Shown: positions 32,387-46,300, counted from the first letter of the stretch. The stretch is 64,000 nt of DNA from Daphnia carinata (GCF_022539665.2 NC_081340.1:3162001-3226000), one strand, 5' to 3'. The notes: generated by a model from the letters alone, not told the origin. Program-made: numbers and translations.

Positions 32387-35300
32387 TTATTTGCGATGGA
32401 AGCTAACGAGACATAAATGGCAACTCCAGGATCCCTCTGGTGGCTCAGACAGAGGCGGTTTGAGGCAATACATGTGATATCCACGGTCGCAGTCGTCGCA
32501 AAAAAGCAACTGTTCCTGCAAAGAAAAAATGAATTTGAATATCGTTTATACATCCTGTACGTGGTACTACGACTAACGGTTCACGACAACCCGACAGGCT
32601 TGTGTTATCACGTGGAAACCACGGCATACCACAATAACTTAATAAGACTTACATTCCTAATCAAAACCAATCTGCCTGTGGGCAATGACCCATACTGCGC
32701 TTCTCAGCCACTTGAGTATACCGACATGTTTGACTTTCAAAACTAAGTTCTCAGGCACATGCTTCAACGTACACTAACATTTCATGCTGATATTAATACA
32801 GGAAAAAAACTCACGTCGTTGTCCGAATTCCCGCATAGACTGCAGCATTTGCACTCGATACACTGCCAGCGGTATTGCTTGACCGAAATAATCATGTTGG
32901 CAGTAAACTGTAAGCATGATGGGTGTCCTACAAAACAGTACAATAGTTGAGGTCATCGACATCGCATTTGCGGAAAGTAATGATGAGGCAAAAAATAAAA
33001 ATAAAATGAAATACCGGAACGCCCACAGTCTGCACAGGACACAAGCTCCTCTGGATGGCCTGATTTCTTGTTTTCCGTTGCGTCTCCGAGACAAAAATCG
33101 CAATAAGGAGAAGGAGGAGCTCGAGCTTTCATTTCCATTTCACGTACAGCGGGTGCAGCTACGGGTCCCGTATAAACATTGCTCCCTATAAAATTTCCAC
33201 AATAAAAATTACTTTAATTTGTTTTAGAATACATGTCAACTTTTTCTCACCTGTAGCCGTTACTGGCGGTACTGCTATACCGGCAGCGATGCTTCCACTG
33301 ATTGTATTGAACTGCGTGTTGACCGGGGCTTGAGGGTGCGGCGGATTAATTCGTTTCGGCGTGTCAGATTGCATAGTTGGAGCTAACCCCGTTGGTGGTT
33401 GTTGCATAGCTCCGTGACGACTGCTACGGCTACGTCCTTACATAACAAACATTGCAAGAGCACAACAAATACAGTTTTAAAAAAGTACAACAGAGAAAGA
33501 AGCATTAAAACTGTGATGTTGTATGAAAGCTAAAGTTGATCAGCTATTTAATAAATAGAATTTTACTTTCTTGGTTTTGGGATACGAGAAGCAAGCTCAA
33601 GAGTAACAATGAGGCATATTCCGACTGAAAAGTTTGAGACATTAATAGCAAGTTTGAACAGAAATTAGTTTATAGTAACAAGCTTTCAGGCATGGTAATA
33701 AATGTATGAAACGGTCGGTGCGATACTACGAGGCACTTCTCGGATACATTAATTTTGTACATGCGACAATTGCTTCAAGTCAATCATGCTCTACATGATG
33801 TTGGATTAAAAAATAGTGCTCCTTTCATCGTTAGGAACTATTTTGCCACATTGAACGTTCAGCTGTGAAACTGAAAGGAACTATGGATGGTCCTCCCTTT
33901 TTGCTGTACAGATCACCTTTACATTTTTTTTTATTAATGAAAGAAGTTAACTACTTTTCAAGGCATCAGGCAAATTAAATTTTAAAACAAAGAGAAAAGG
34001 ATGGCATCATGCCACCTAGCGGTTACTTCTAAACACCGTAAACATATAAAACTACCAAACGGAGGTCAAACAAAAGAAAAAGACTGAAAAGAAAAAGTCG
34101 GAGGTTTCTATCGGTCTAACCTGACGGGGTCTCAGCATGTGAGGACATCATGCTCTGTCCGTGCATGGGATTGAGTGGTGTGGAGGGAGCGGAGACCATG
34201 CCAGAGCCGGCACTGTTGGAGCCGGCCGTCGGAGTGGCCGGTCCTGAATCCTCGTCATCGCCTCCATCAAGCAAATTCTTGTGCGAATGAGTGTAGTGGT
34301 AGGTGAGACCGGGGCGAGTCTTGTATCGTGCACCACAAGCTGGACGATGGTGAAACATAAAAGACAGAAAGCAGAGGGGGAGGTTAATATCGAGGGATCT
34401 ATAAAATGGTCTACCAACTAAAAAAGGGTTGAGATTGGAAGACGACTTACTTTCACACGAGTAAGGCTTTTCCGTGTCTGTTGCGTCATAATTCATTGGG
34501 ATTTGCTTCTTTCTACCCCGCGTACTTGGCGTCTATATGATGCAAGTCAATGTTTAATACAAAACATGCCACAAAGATATAAATTAAATTGATTTTACCT
34601 TTGCAGGTGTTTTCATCATTGCCTTCTTCTTTTTCTTTTTGTTGCTCTCTTCATAGTCAAAGTCTGAATCTGCATCTGGTTCCTCAAAATCATCCTGTTC
34701 AGGCTGTAATTCATCAAAATACCAGCCCTCCTGTACAAAATGTTTAAATGCAAACTAGGTAATTTGATCAATGCAGAATTGCAAATACCTTAGATGCTTC
34801 ATCTTTATTGGAAAGCACAGCATGGGTAGTGCTATCTTTGCTGTCTTCATTAATTGGTTGAATAACTGTACTCATTAAGGGTTCAGCAATAGCTGGTGCT
34901 TCTGCTTCTGCCTCAGGAGGGGGGGCGATTTCTTTTTTCTTAGGAGACTGAGCATATGTCACCAAATATGAACGTCGCTTCTTACGCCAGCGTTTTGCAG
35001 GGTATGTGTAGACTTGATCTGGGGTAAGCCCAGGCATGCGATGGCGAGGATGCATCCACAAATGACAGTGGTTTTGAGCAACACCTAATCAAATAAAACT
35101 TAACTATAATGTATGCAGTTAATCTTATTTGTACACCCAAAAACGGTTTCACGCCATTTTGTACCATACTTAATTTTATCAGAAATAATAAAACAAATCA
35201 TTAGCAAAGACACATGTAAGTTGTAATAATTTACATGAAGAATACTAGAGACAAGTTATCACATTACCAGTCTGGGCATCCAGAAAGGGTAATCTCATTC

Positions 35301-35499
35301 TTTTTTCCAACGCCATCCGAGTATTGAAAGACGCTGAATTTTCCACAGCATCACGATACGTTGAATCTTGAAGGAGACTAAAAAATGAAAAAAAAATTAC
35401 TTTGATGATTCCAATTAAAGACCGTACAACGAATTACTTTTGCAATTTTTCCACGATCGGTCGGTTTACAACAATACCAGACGCCGCCATAACTCCCAT
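32387..35499 (-). CDS. DPF2: d4 / requiem family double-PHD finger protein (DPF, BAF45-type)
   Basis: d4-family proteins are BAF/BAP chromatin-remodelling subunits whose tandem PHD fingers read acylated H3K14. Exon 1 ends EKLQ (ATG at 35499, or 35490 giving [17 protein letters not shown]). The d4 N-terminal domain follows ([52 protein letters not shown]). Next is an acidic region ending in a lysine-rich nuclear signal ([20 protein letters not shown]). Then a C2H2 finger ([26 protein letters not shown]), a Pro/Ser-rich linker at 34.2 and 33.3 kb, PHD1 ([20 protein letters not shown], then the exon starting [20 protein letters not shown]) and PHD2 ([28 protein letters not shown]). Stop TAA is at 32387-32389. 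The symbol follows the vertebrate name; arthropods usually have one or two d4 genes, so orthology to DPF1, 2 or 3 is not implied. Confidence 0.92.
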
Positions 35500-38400
35500 C
35501 TCTCTTTTTCTCGACGAAGGGACCAGAAATGGAATCGTTGAATGTTGTTTGTTTGACAAGTGAAACAGCGTTGCCAGAAAAAACTTTTGGCTCCTTCCTT
35601 CCATCAAGTCCGATCCAGTCGATCGCGTCCAAGTCCAGGCAGTCCAGCAAGCAGCAACCAGCGGTCCAACGGCTGAAGTCGAACGGCTGAATTTCTGCCA
35701 AACTAAACGATTCTGCAGACATCGATTTCGCTCTGAACAGTTGGATGGGGTTTTAAATTGATGTCGTTGACCAATTAAAACAATTCCGTTCCTTTTGCCC
35801 ACTCCTTAAAAATTCCACCAAGTGGCACTGTTAACAGTTTATTTCCATTCACTTATTTTTGTAGAGAATTTCTTTGAGTGTTGTAAGCCTAAGGTAATGA
35901 ACCATTATATCTTTTTTTGCTTATGCGAGCTCTAAATCTGGGTAGATCATTGCGCGTAAAAAAAAAGGAAAAAAAAATTACATTTGGCTTTATGTTGGAC
36001 CTAGCCATTGTAATTGACGTTAAACGCTTTGAGCTTGAATGGAAATCCCTGATACGGGAATACAGGACGGGGGGCCCTAGATTTGTAGGCAGTTATAATT
36101 GTTGTCGCAATACTTTTAATCGAAGAAAAGAATGTTTGGCTTCCGGTTACTGTTCCACACTTTACGATGTTTACTTCTTGGTTTTAGCCGCAAATAGTAA
36201 GGTTTAACACCTTTGAAAATGAGATGTTATCATAAAAATTTAATGGCATGCGAATAAAATTCTTTGTTCGTATTAAAGCGTCAATATCGCCAGTTTTCAA
36301 AAGTGCGAAAAGCCGTTTTGTTTGTGAATCTTGACAAGATAAATCATTATGAGACTTTAATCATAAATAGGCAATCACTAGAAGCAGGAGATTTTGTGCG
36401 AGAAATTTAGAACTAGCTTTGAACTGTGTTTTGAGATGAACTTTCCGCAAACTTTTCAGCATGGCATACACGGTGTCAGTAAGGCACTTGAATGAAGCTA
36501 AGGAAACTTGGATATGATTGTAAGTAACCAAAGTGCTTCCCGGTATCTGTCAACAGCACGGGATTATTCCCAACACCGTTTCTAGTAAAAATGCTAAATT
36601 ACGAAAGTTAACAATTTTCAGTTATACCAAAACCAATCTCAACTGCATATTGTGTGTACACAACCATCGGAAGTACTTCGAGGCTTCTGAAAAATAGTCA
36701 AAGTGCGCCGTTTGGGAGCTTTTCCGACAACAGATTGCTCAGCGAACCATACCGCAAAAATTGAAACAAATTGTTAGCCCATCTGTCACGCACATCCATA
36801 TTCCGCATGAAAATGCACGTTATATAACGAAATAAATGTAGTAGGCGAAAAGCACAGTTCTGTTACAAGAAAAACCAGCAATTCAAGTGCATATCTTTTT
36901 AGCTTTGAAACGCTTTTAGCGTTTGTTTCCCAGACTTTCAAGACTATTCGCGGGGGTTAAACTTTAGGTCATTGAGTACGTATCTGTGTGCCATACGAAC
37001 ATGTGTGTTTGCTGTACCATACTTTTGCATCCCATTATAAATGCAATTTTTGAACTTGTTATCCTTGTTAGGCAGGGGGCCTAGTAGACTTAACGCATTC
37101 TGAAACGATTTCAAAAGATACGGTACACATAATTTTTAGTTTAAGAGAAAAACAGTAAAAAAGGGGATATCCACATCCTAATTGAATGTTTAAAAAACAC
37201 TAATTGATTAAACTATATATAGTGTACAATTTGTCGACATATTTTCCCTAAGCCATACATTACTAGACCTACATTAATGAGACTAACGAGCAAACGCTCA
37301 CGTGCGCAAGAACTACTTTGTATTCTCATTCCGGTAGTCGAATAAGTGGGCTTTTATTATTATTTTCTTCTTCATTTTTTTTCTAAAAAAAAAATGTGTT
37401 TTCTCTTGATGCTGTTGATCTTCCGACGAGGAAAATCAAGATTTTCCCTAAACTAGATTTTGAAGATCAACTAGTTTTTTTTATTTTATATGCCCAGCAG
37501 CTTGGAAATCAAGGCAATAGAGATGGACGAAACCCTGTGCAAGGACCGATCAGTTCCCAGAACATCGAGAAAAACAAGTAATGAAAAATAAGAACCTGTT
37601 AAATTTTTTGAGCACAATAATAATATTTTTTAAAATTATTATTTATTTTTATACTGCCGTTGCTGTTTTTCTTGTCAGCTAAATATCGTTAGGTGTATAC
37701 GGTATACCTGACATACTGGCTATTCAGCTTTTGTGCACAGATGGCTTCTGATTTTTTAATATATTTTTCTTCGTCTTCTAATAAACTTGCGCACAATCAG
37801 TGCGGTAACTCTGCGTCCATTATTTTCCGTTCTTTTTACTGTGCCTTTACTGACACGTATGAGATCTATCTTTTTTTGGCCGCTTTTTTTCTTGAGCGTA
37901 AAGCCATTTATTTGAAAAAGTAGCTACAATTTGTTCAGCAATAGAAGGTCCGCGCGAACGTGCGTCAATGAAAAAGAAAATCACATTTGCTCTGAGCAAG
38001 CCTGAGGGGGTTTCGTGTGTAGCAGTGGGTGGTGCTGCAGGTATTTAGCCGGAGGCAACAGGTAACAGCCTTCCATTGTCGACTGGGGAAAAAAATGTAC
38101 ACACATATAGATTATAGGTCTCACTCTTCTTCCTTTGCGCCAACCCAAAGGCATATTACGCGTTCCAGTAGTTCCAGTGACAACCAACTGTTACGCACGT
38201 GTTTTTTGGTTCTCTGTAGTGCTTCAACTGTTCGTGACCAACACCGTCAAAAGACCGACTGCACATTTGTTTTGGTGGCAAAATAAAGTTGAATTTTTTT
38301 TTCAGTTATCGTGTTTGATGTGTTTATCGGATTGAATCGACAAGTTTGTTTACACGCAAAACAGCACGTCCGTCGCCTAGCATTGATGCAGGTGATGAGG

Positions 38401-40742
38401 TAGTTATACTACGCAAGACCTTTAATTCTAATTGATTCATTCCTTCCGCGTTTGCCGTCTCCTTGTTAGACGCGATTGGGGTTGTCAGTGCGGGATTGCC
38501 TTATGGTTCATCGTAGTCCCACGTCCCCATTAAAATGTCTTTTACTCGTGTTCCTCTCGCTTTTCTCTATACTGATGGAGCTAACTACAACTTTTCAACC
38601 TCTTAGTCTATAACGACAAGTCAAAAGATAGCTTCGAATCAGTCACACCTTCTCCCATCCATTCGAACAATAATGACAGTGTGGAGGGAGTGTTTCAGTG
38701 CCCGTTTTCGCACGACTCGTGCGCCAGGATCAATGGGAACTCTCAGCTCATTTCTGTGTCGATGATAATACAGGAAAGGCATAGCCGTTCATGTTACGCT
38801 TTCCTGACTCGCGTTAAACGTCTCGGCGGAACAGCAATTCGTTCCAAAATGTTTTTCGATAACCAAGCAACGCGTCTTGCAACTGTACATCCAAATCCGA
38901 ACGATTTCAGTGTCCTACAATGATGCTTACCTTAGCGAAGAACAAAAACAAAGAGTTTCAACTCATTTGTGGGCGTTTAACAGATCGGGCGTGGGAACGA
39001 GGAAAAAGATTCTATTTTCTGCAGCATCACTGTAGCTGCAGTGTAGGGTGCTCTTGACGATACATTTTGAGGTGGGCGCTTAACTAGCGAGCCGGGGAGC
39101 AAGTAGTCCGTGCAAAAAGAATAGAAAGCTTGTAAAGATTTACCTTGTGTAAACAGCGCGATTACAACGAGTACACGAAGCAGACGGCGTGTCATCTGTC
39201 TGCACTCTTCTTCTCTTTCTCCTTTCGTCTCATTTTTTTTTTAAATACAAATATTTTCTCCTTGTTTCCCTCGTTTCCATCCTTCTGTTGGTTATTTTTC
39301 CTCTTTTTCTCTATCGCACGATCAGACGGTCAGGCCGATCGTTTCCGCCTGACCAGATGCCACCGGTCGCGGTTTCCCATGTCCTAAATATATCGCCTTC
39401 CAAATTGGTGCGCCAGTAGGCCAACCTGATGCGCTAAATATTTCAGGAACAGTTTTCTTTTTTTTTTCATCAAGATTCTCAAGTCGCTAATAGTTATCAT
39501 GGGTTTCATTTAGAACAACATCATTGGAGGAAGAGAGAAAACAATTCATTAGGTTCGTCCCACACGTTACTCTAGCAGCTGCTGCTGCCTCTTTGCGCTT
39601 CGTTTTCAATCCCATCCTTTCGTTCGTGATTAAAATACATGCTATTTTTCGCGATAAACGAACGTAAATATTGTAGTTTTTTTTAGAGGAAGACTTGATT
39701 GAATGGAACCAAGAGTCAATAGAGCAAAGGTTTATTGCGTGGTGTCGTGATCATAGAAGTGAATGGAAGAAAAGAAAAATGAAAGCTCTATTGCAAGAAA
39801 GTTTTCATCGAAGTTCAGAGTTTATTTTTCATATTCTTATCCTTTCTTTACTTTCATAAGGAAGTACTATTGATTTGAACCCGTACGTATACAATGGCAC
39901 TGTTTAACTCGTTCTCTTGTATATAGACTGTAGGCCACACGGTGTGAAAGTTCATCGTCGAAAGAGTACATAAGGGTAATCTTCTGGAAAATTGGCTTGT
40001 GCGGTATACGCGATACGTTGACGTTTGGTATCAGTTTGATGGATGCAAATTAACGTTGCAAGGCACGCAGGGGCATTGTTGGATCGTGGGATACTGAACG
40101 AATCGTTATTCATTTTCTAGTTTTTTTTTTTCCCACTTTGCTTTCCGCTGGATTGGATATTGAAAAAAAGATAGCCGTGCGCGCCTTTTGCCGTGAATTG
40201 TTTACCGAAAAATCTCATCCGCCAGTGAAATGGGGAAGACTCACATAAAACAATGTATGAAAACAAGGGCAAAAATTCAAAAAAAAAAGGGAAATATTAC
40301 TATCCAACTGAAAGAAAAACAGCAACGATTGTAGCAAATGATACTTTGTCAACATGTACAGTTTTTTTAAAGGCCAGTAAAACGATCCGGAAACCTAAAA
40401 AGCAGTGAAAGGCAATCCGAAGGGACCCAGATCTTTAGAAGTAATGTTTGTTTAACAGTGTAACACGAAACAGGGCAGGGACGAAGCTTTTTTATTTTAT
40501 TCTTTTTTTTTTCCCAACTTGTTAATTGCCGGAAGTAATGCCGTTAGCAAACGACTAGAGAAAAAAGACAGGGCGAAACGGAACACTAGTCCATGGCGCG
40601 CGCCAAACATTTCCGGCTAACAGTGTGTAGAAACCCGCTTGGCTGCAAATATTGATGTCTGATGGTTTTACGTCCACAGGTGAACGCGAGACAGCCCTGC
40701 GAAAAGGATACTTAAAAAAAAAAAAAAAAAGAAAAACGCAAA
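35500..40742. other. Large gene-poor region, mostly no recognisable content
   Basis: About 5.2 kb between two divergent genes. It is AT-rich with poly-pyrimidine stretches (39.2-39.3 kb). Open frames such as 35917-36207 and 38029-38335 lack motifs and overlap in several frames. One minus-strand ORF with a signal-peptide-like start (38977-39195) is listed separately. No transposon ORF, tRNA or known ncRNA was recognised. Confidence 0.5.
38977..39195 (-). CDS. Weak candidate: small secreted peptide ORF, 72 aa
   Basis: The ORF begins MTRRLLRVLVVIALFTQG, a good match to a signal peptide (basic n-region, hydrophobic core). The rest has two cysteines and one dibasic pair (SLVKRPPQN), as in short neuropeptide or secreted-peptide precursors. 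Alternatively the hydrophobic part is a first exon: CAAG|GTAAAT at 39144 is a good donor, and the true second exon would then lie further left. I found no known arthropod neuropeptide motif downstream. No family is recognised, and this could be chance. Confidence 0.2.
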   Translation of the reverse strand: MTRRLLRVLVVIALFTQGKSLQAFYSFCTDYLLPGSLVKRPPQNVSSRAPYTAATVMLQKIESFSSFPRPIC

Positions 40743-42137
40743 ATGAGCGACCCCATGCCGTTGGCTGTCTTTTGGTTGCTCATGACCTGTTGGACTTGGA
40801 CTTCTGCTAGTTTAGGTACTAACACACGTTGTCGCACTTATTTTATGATAGAGCACCGGTAAAGACGTAGACACGCTATTACTCAATCGCTTGGACTATA
40901 ACGACTTGTTGTGCGAGCGAATTGTTTAACGAATGTTATTTTCAAGAGAATTGCATTTCTTTTATCTCGCCTAAGTGACGACGCGTATCGTTGGAGTGGG
41001 CCATCCCAGACAGCAACAAAATACAGTGCGGCGGATCGATCCAGTTACTGAACCAGGAGAATGGAAGCCCATTGATTACGGACATCCAATGCGCGACGAT
41101 CCTACGCTTGTCTACGGTAATTCTTTTTGCGCATCTGTTCATCAAACGTAAGAGCATTTGCATGTACGTGCCATTCCCAGAATTTCCAATGGCCAATAGC
41201 GGCATCCAACCCGGCCGTATAAATGTCAAATTTGTGCAATGTGTCCACCGATTCGCATATGTTTTGATTAGTGTGGCTGTTGAACGGGATTAAGAAATGT
41301 TTTGACTACCCCGCAGTGCCACCGGTAGTGGACCCCGTGCACTACGGTATCCATTCGGCGGAGCCCCTGTGGCCAATACGAGGCTCTAAACTGCCGCAAT
41401 TTCACCTTCCACCGGAAGCCATGCTGTCCACGGCTTCCACTGACCACCGCTGGAGGTCTCGGCAGACCCCGAGGCCGAAAAAGACCAACCAAACATCAGG
41501 AAGGACGACGTTTCAGCCGTCACAACAAAGAGTAGATCATCGGCCCATCCACCGGCTGCCGCAATATTATCGACATCCAGTCAAATCAACTGCGTGGCAA
41601 AGATACGATCATCCCACTATGCGACTTATTGGTAGATCGCCGGCCCTCGGCCCGTCTTTGCCAGTTGTGTTGCCCACTTTCAAACCGGGAGTAACAACGA
41701 CAATCAAACCCGTGGTACTGCCGATGACAAGGCCGGGAACGCCGCCGATGTTCACACCGGAGCAACTGCGGAATCTCCAACGCGTCACTGAACGGTATAC
41801 TTCCGATGCGACGATACCCAATCGATTATTTGTTAGCAGTGCGAGAAGCTACAGGAATGACATTGACAATTACAATGGCAGCCCTGTAATTAATAACAGG
41901 AACAGTCAGCATAATAATAAAGTAGATAGCATCGACCGTTCGGACGATGTAAACGAGCTATTCACTAGTGATGTTTCGCACGAATCTATGGAAAATGAGA
42001 CGGTAGATGTGAGCGAAGCAGATCGTCGTCAACGTAAAAGGGCAAGAAAGCCGTTCGTTCCTTTTCAATTTGTCATCCAGTCGGGATATTCCAAAGTTCG
42101 GAAATACGGCAACGATATAAAGGAATTAATACGCTGA
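40743..42137 (+). CDS. Secreted proline-rich protein of unknown function
   Basis: Three exons (40743-40815, 41027-41116, 41318-42137) join with phase-1 borders throughout. Exon 1 encodes a clear signal peptide (MSDPMPLAVFWLLMTCWTWT). Exon 2 gives RRIDPVTEPGEWKPIDYGHP and RDDPTLVY. Exon 3 starts VPPVVDPVHYGIHSAEPLWP and continues with a Pro/Thr/Arg-rich middle (VVLPTFKPGVTTTIKPVVLP), an Asn/Asp-rich stretch, and a C-terminus with a polybasic cluster (DRRQRKRARKPF) followed by FVPFQFVIQSGYSKVRKYG. It has few or no cysteines after the signal peptide. I do not recognise a domain. Extracellular-matrix, cuticle or processed-peptide roles are possible but unproven. A run of 17 A (40714-40730) lies just before the start codon. 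Confidence 0.7.
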
Positions 42138-42949
42138 TCTTTCTTTACTGTGCCCTACCAGCCAGTCTACTAGTATGTCCTCCCTTACTAATCCCGATTA
42201 ACCCAAACTGCTGCAGTATTCAAGATTTTAAAAAAAAATATGATTTCGTTGGAAAATACAGTATAGATTTATATTTATATGTGTGTATTTATGTGTGTGC
42301 GTGGCAACTGGTCGATAGTTGTCAATTGTCGGGGCAGTGCCGTATGAAGGCCATCGCGTAACTGTCGATAGCAATCAATACACGAGCCCGGACACACATC
42401 GTTCTTATTTATTTTTCAAAAAATATATATAAGATAAGTATATGTTCTTGCGTGTGTGTGTATCTGTGTGTGTGGTATGTATCATTTATTGCTTCCGTTG
42501 TTATTCAAACTTGAAATGCGCAACCCTTTCTAGTTCTACACATCCCGCAAGTCGTGAAGCGAAGAGAAAACGAACACGTAATAACAGGTCCTGGTTCTCG
42601 ATTGCGCTCAATGTATGAAGTAGTTTAAATCGATTTTCCATTTTAGGCCGATAGGGTGCATTGGTCCTCTTTTTATTTAGTTTTTTATTATTCGTTTTTA
42701 AAAGACTAGACATCGGTAGGAATTGCGATGGAATGGCAAACTCAATCTTAACCCTAGAGCGCTTTCGGTACTTTTTCCGGTAAAATTAGCGTTCGCGGTT
42801 GTCTAGCTATTACGCCCTTGCAAAACGCCCCTGTAGCAACCATATGAGAATAGATTGAATTATTTTTAGCAACATAATACGTGGGCATTTACGTTAAGAA
42901 TGTCATTATTGGGTTAAAAGTTCAAAGCATTTGTTTTTCGTGGTATTTT
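42138..42949. other. 3' flank of the secreted-protein gene, TG-rich repeats
   Basis: AT-rich DNA with TG/TA-rich stretches around 42280-42300 and 42450-42480. No gene is recognised. Confidence 0.45.
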
Positions 42950-43365
42950 CTGTTTAATTTGAATAATTTATAAACTGTGGCTTTTAGATCAAAATGATGC
43001 ACATTTTATGATTGTCATAGTGCAGATTAAAACTATGATTATTTTCTTTATCCTTAATAAATTTCGAACCTAATTCATTCATAATTTATCATAGTTAAGT
43101 TAATTTAAAGCAGATAATTGCAATCAAACGCGCTTTTCTTTAAAGCAAATCTACTTTAACTTGAATAACTCAAAAACTATGTAACCTAGATTAAAATAAA
43201 GGTTTTCTTCATCGTTATTTGATTTTGAACCTCAATCATGTATGATTTGTCATAATTCTAAGTCATCTTAAAGAAGGTAATTGAAATCGAAAGAGCTTTT
43301 CTTTAGAGCTTTAAAGCAGTTTTTATTACTCAAAAACTATTAACACCAGGTCAAAATTAAATTGG
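42950..43365 (-). repeat. Diverged satellite copies, inverted relative to the 56.7-60.2 kb array
   Basis: The reverse complement of this stretch matches the 164-bp satellite monomer found in the array on the right. For example TTGAATAACTCAAAAACTAT at 43158 is the complement of the conserved monomer end, and TCATAATTTATCATAGTTAA near 43079 is the complement of its middle. Roughly 2.5 monomers are visible, more diverged than copies in the main array and with altered spacing (about 200 and 167 bp between equivalent points). Confidence 0.75.
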
Positions 43366-46300
43366 TTTTCGTTGTCGGGCTTATTTTAATATGCCGTATA
43401 ACACGTGTCTGTTGTTTTGTTTTTGCTGTTTATCTACTAGTCCATATTTCGATCTACAATTAAGTCTGCTTAATGCAAACTGTCTTTTTTTCTATATTAT
43501 TACTTATTTCGCCTTTGTGTTTAGTTTAAATGTTACGGATGGTTTGCGCACTGCCATTTCTATCCCAAAGGATTCACAAATGCAATGAAATGACATTCTA
43601 AAATTGCTGCCTCGATGAAAATAGACCTGTCCAACTTATACGCTCAGTTGACAGTTATTCCTTGGCATTTGCTGACGGATGCTGCGCATTTTTTCTCAAT
43701 GTACGCTTTTTTTTTGTCTTTTTCTTTTTTCTTTTTTAAATTTTTTGTTTCCCGAATTGATGTCAATTTATGAAGACTACAGTTTGATGCAAAGTGGCAA
43801 CACTCTACTTAATCTATTTTCTGAGAAACCAATATTTTGTGAAAATTTTATCTACACCAACTTTTATTTAACCAGCAGCCGTGTAAAACGAACCACGTCT
43901 TCTTAAGCCATTCAAAGCTTTTAACCTTCCAATGTTTAAGGTAATAAGAATGGAAGGAAAAAGCTAAAAATGGTAGTTAAAATAAAGTGGATCGGTTACG
44001 TAGAATTTTGAGTGCAAAACCTTCAATAGATAAACCAAATTCATGTTTCACTAGACGATCAATTCAAATCAATTCAAATTATTTTTTTAGCCTTTGAGTC
44101 TAAGCAAAAAAAACCAGCTACTAATATGGCATTTGCGCGAATGAAAAACCAAACAACTTTATGAGGATAAACTAACGCAGATTATTCATCAAGTATTTAC
44201 TAACAACCAATCCATTAGATGCCTTTCATCGCGTGAAACAGCAACAAACTTAATCGAGAAACAGAGAGCAATGGCGCATACCGTATTCAGTATCTAGGCA
44301 ACCATCTCCAATATCCCGACATAACTCCAACCAGTGTACACGCAACGAAAGGCGGGGGTATGATATTTCTTTTATTGCGATACAACAAAACACGCAATTT
44401 TTTATTGCCTTTGTTCGACCCCGTTCATTTTGTCAGAAAGCGTCAAAACTTTCGGAAGGCACAAAAATCAATCCCAGACAAAGGAAAATACTTTCTTAGC
44501 GGTCTGTGTTATCGGCTAAATGATTGCGTGCTGCTGTAGCTATATCACCGAAGGAACACGTTAGATTGCAATGAAAACAAGGGAAAGTACGTCGTGGTCA
44601 CTTTTTTTATGTTTTAGTTCTCCAGATGGCCAAAAGACAAAAGACCTTGTAATGTCTCTGGAGATCATCCAGCCGCTGATGGACCTACGTGTCTAGTAGC
44701 GTTTCTCGGTTAACGTTCGCCGCTTCAGCGGCTGAAAGTAGGCCATATAATTAACAATAGACGACCACGGAGAAGGCGCTCGCAGTGAGGATAAGTAGAG
44801 AAAACCATTCCGTTTATATGGACGGTGTATGGCGCATTTCTCACGCGAACGTCGACGAAATTTGTGCAGCAATTGTTACATCTTGATTTATGTTTGAACG
44901 TATACGATAGCCTATATAATGAGGAAGATGTGTTTATTTTGGCACGATTGAATGTGCACATAGCGGGAGACTCGCGTCAGTGTAATTTGTGTGCTATTCG
45001 ATCCAGGAATTCCAGGGATTCCGGCATTCCGCAACGTCCGTATTTATGTTGCGATCGATGCGGCACTGTCGTGCCGCTATACACGATCCTTTACACTTGA
45101 AGGCGCCGTACGCATTCCAGTGTTCTCCTTGTTTATCGATCCTGCTACTCTGCTTTTTCTCATGTTCGCTGGCCACTCTGTTGCCTTTAACTGCAATAAA
45201 AAGCAAACGCATCTTGTCAATCAGGAAGGGAAAATGGGGAAACTGATGTTTTCGAAAACTAGACTAGACGAGACTAACGGGACGCAACATTAGTTCGTGA
45301 AAGTATGCGCGAATCGAACGAGTTTGTGGTTTCGTGACAACTTAGGGAAAACAGTTGGGAGCTTTGGAGCAATAAATATACGAGTTTCAAAGAATATCCT
45401 CCAGCTATTCTTTTATAGTTTGCGCAGATAAATGCTTCTGTTTTTTAAAATGTCTGTTGCATGATGGGTGGTAAATGTCGATCGAAAATCACAATAATGA
45501 CGGAAAGATAAATATGAATCTGTTCCGCATGAAATATCGTTTGCGATATTGGTTCGACAGCAGATCCATTCAGACTATGGTCTGCAATATTGCGTCATAA
45601 CCAAAGTTACGACCAAGCTAGTATTCTGCAATGTCAGGGGAAGCCCAATAGACGCAGACATAAAGTATAAAGCTTAGATATGCAGCATCAATAAACAATT
45701 TTATTCACGGTAAATCACTTGAGCTCCAATAGCGAAAGCAGGCTAAAGATGGACTTCTGTCTTTGCAATTAGTAACGCACTCTATTCCGATTAGCTTGCC
45801 AAGTAACTCGGCTACTTCCGCTCGCGAACTTCGTGTTTATCCGGTAATCCCAGGAAATTGACTTCTTTTGTTTGCTTCAGCATTATGACAAAAATAGCGT
45901 AACGTTTTCCTTTTCCTCGTGCGTGTTTATTGTCTCATTTTGATGATTATATACCAATTCAAACAAATATGATGCATTCGAATACGTGCCAGTCTGATCT
46001 ATACTAAACTACAGATGATTTCGATTTAGTACTCTTTACGATACGATTTAAGGTCGTACATTAGCAGATGTTTTCCTATAACAAGCATGGTATGCCGCCA
46101 GAATACAAAGACCACATCAAACCGTAAATTTTGAATATTTTTGGCACCGACCAGGGGAATGTTTTTAAACAAAAATACGAAGTAAAAAATAAATAAATAA
46201 CAATAGAAGATACAAAAATAAAAGGGAACCAGCCATGGTCCACAGAGACAGTTCCGGGCATGCCATCATTGTCATGCATGAGCGTCTTTTGTCTGATGTT

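Noticed and set aside
35917-36207. 96-codon plus-strand open frame starting MLMRALNLGRSL
   Set aside because: No recognisable motif, contains a poly-A-driven lysine run, and lies in a region with no splice partners.
44825-45293. Overlapping open frames on both strands, up to 100 codons
   Set aside because: Open in several frames at once because of local composition; no domain, no start context or splice logic favours one.
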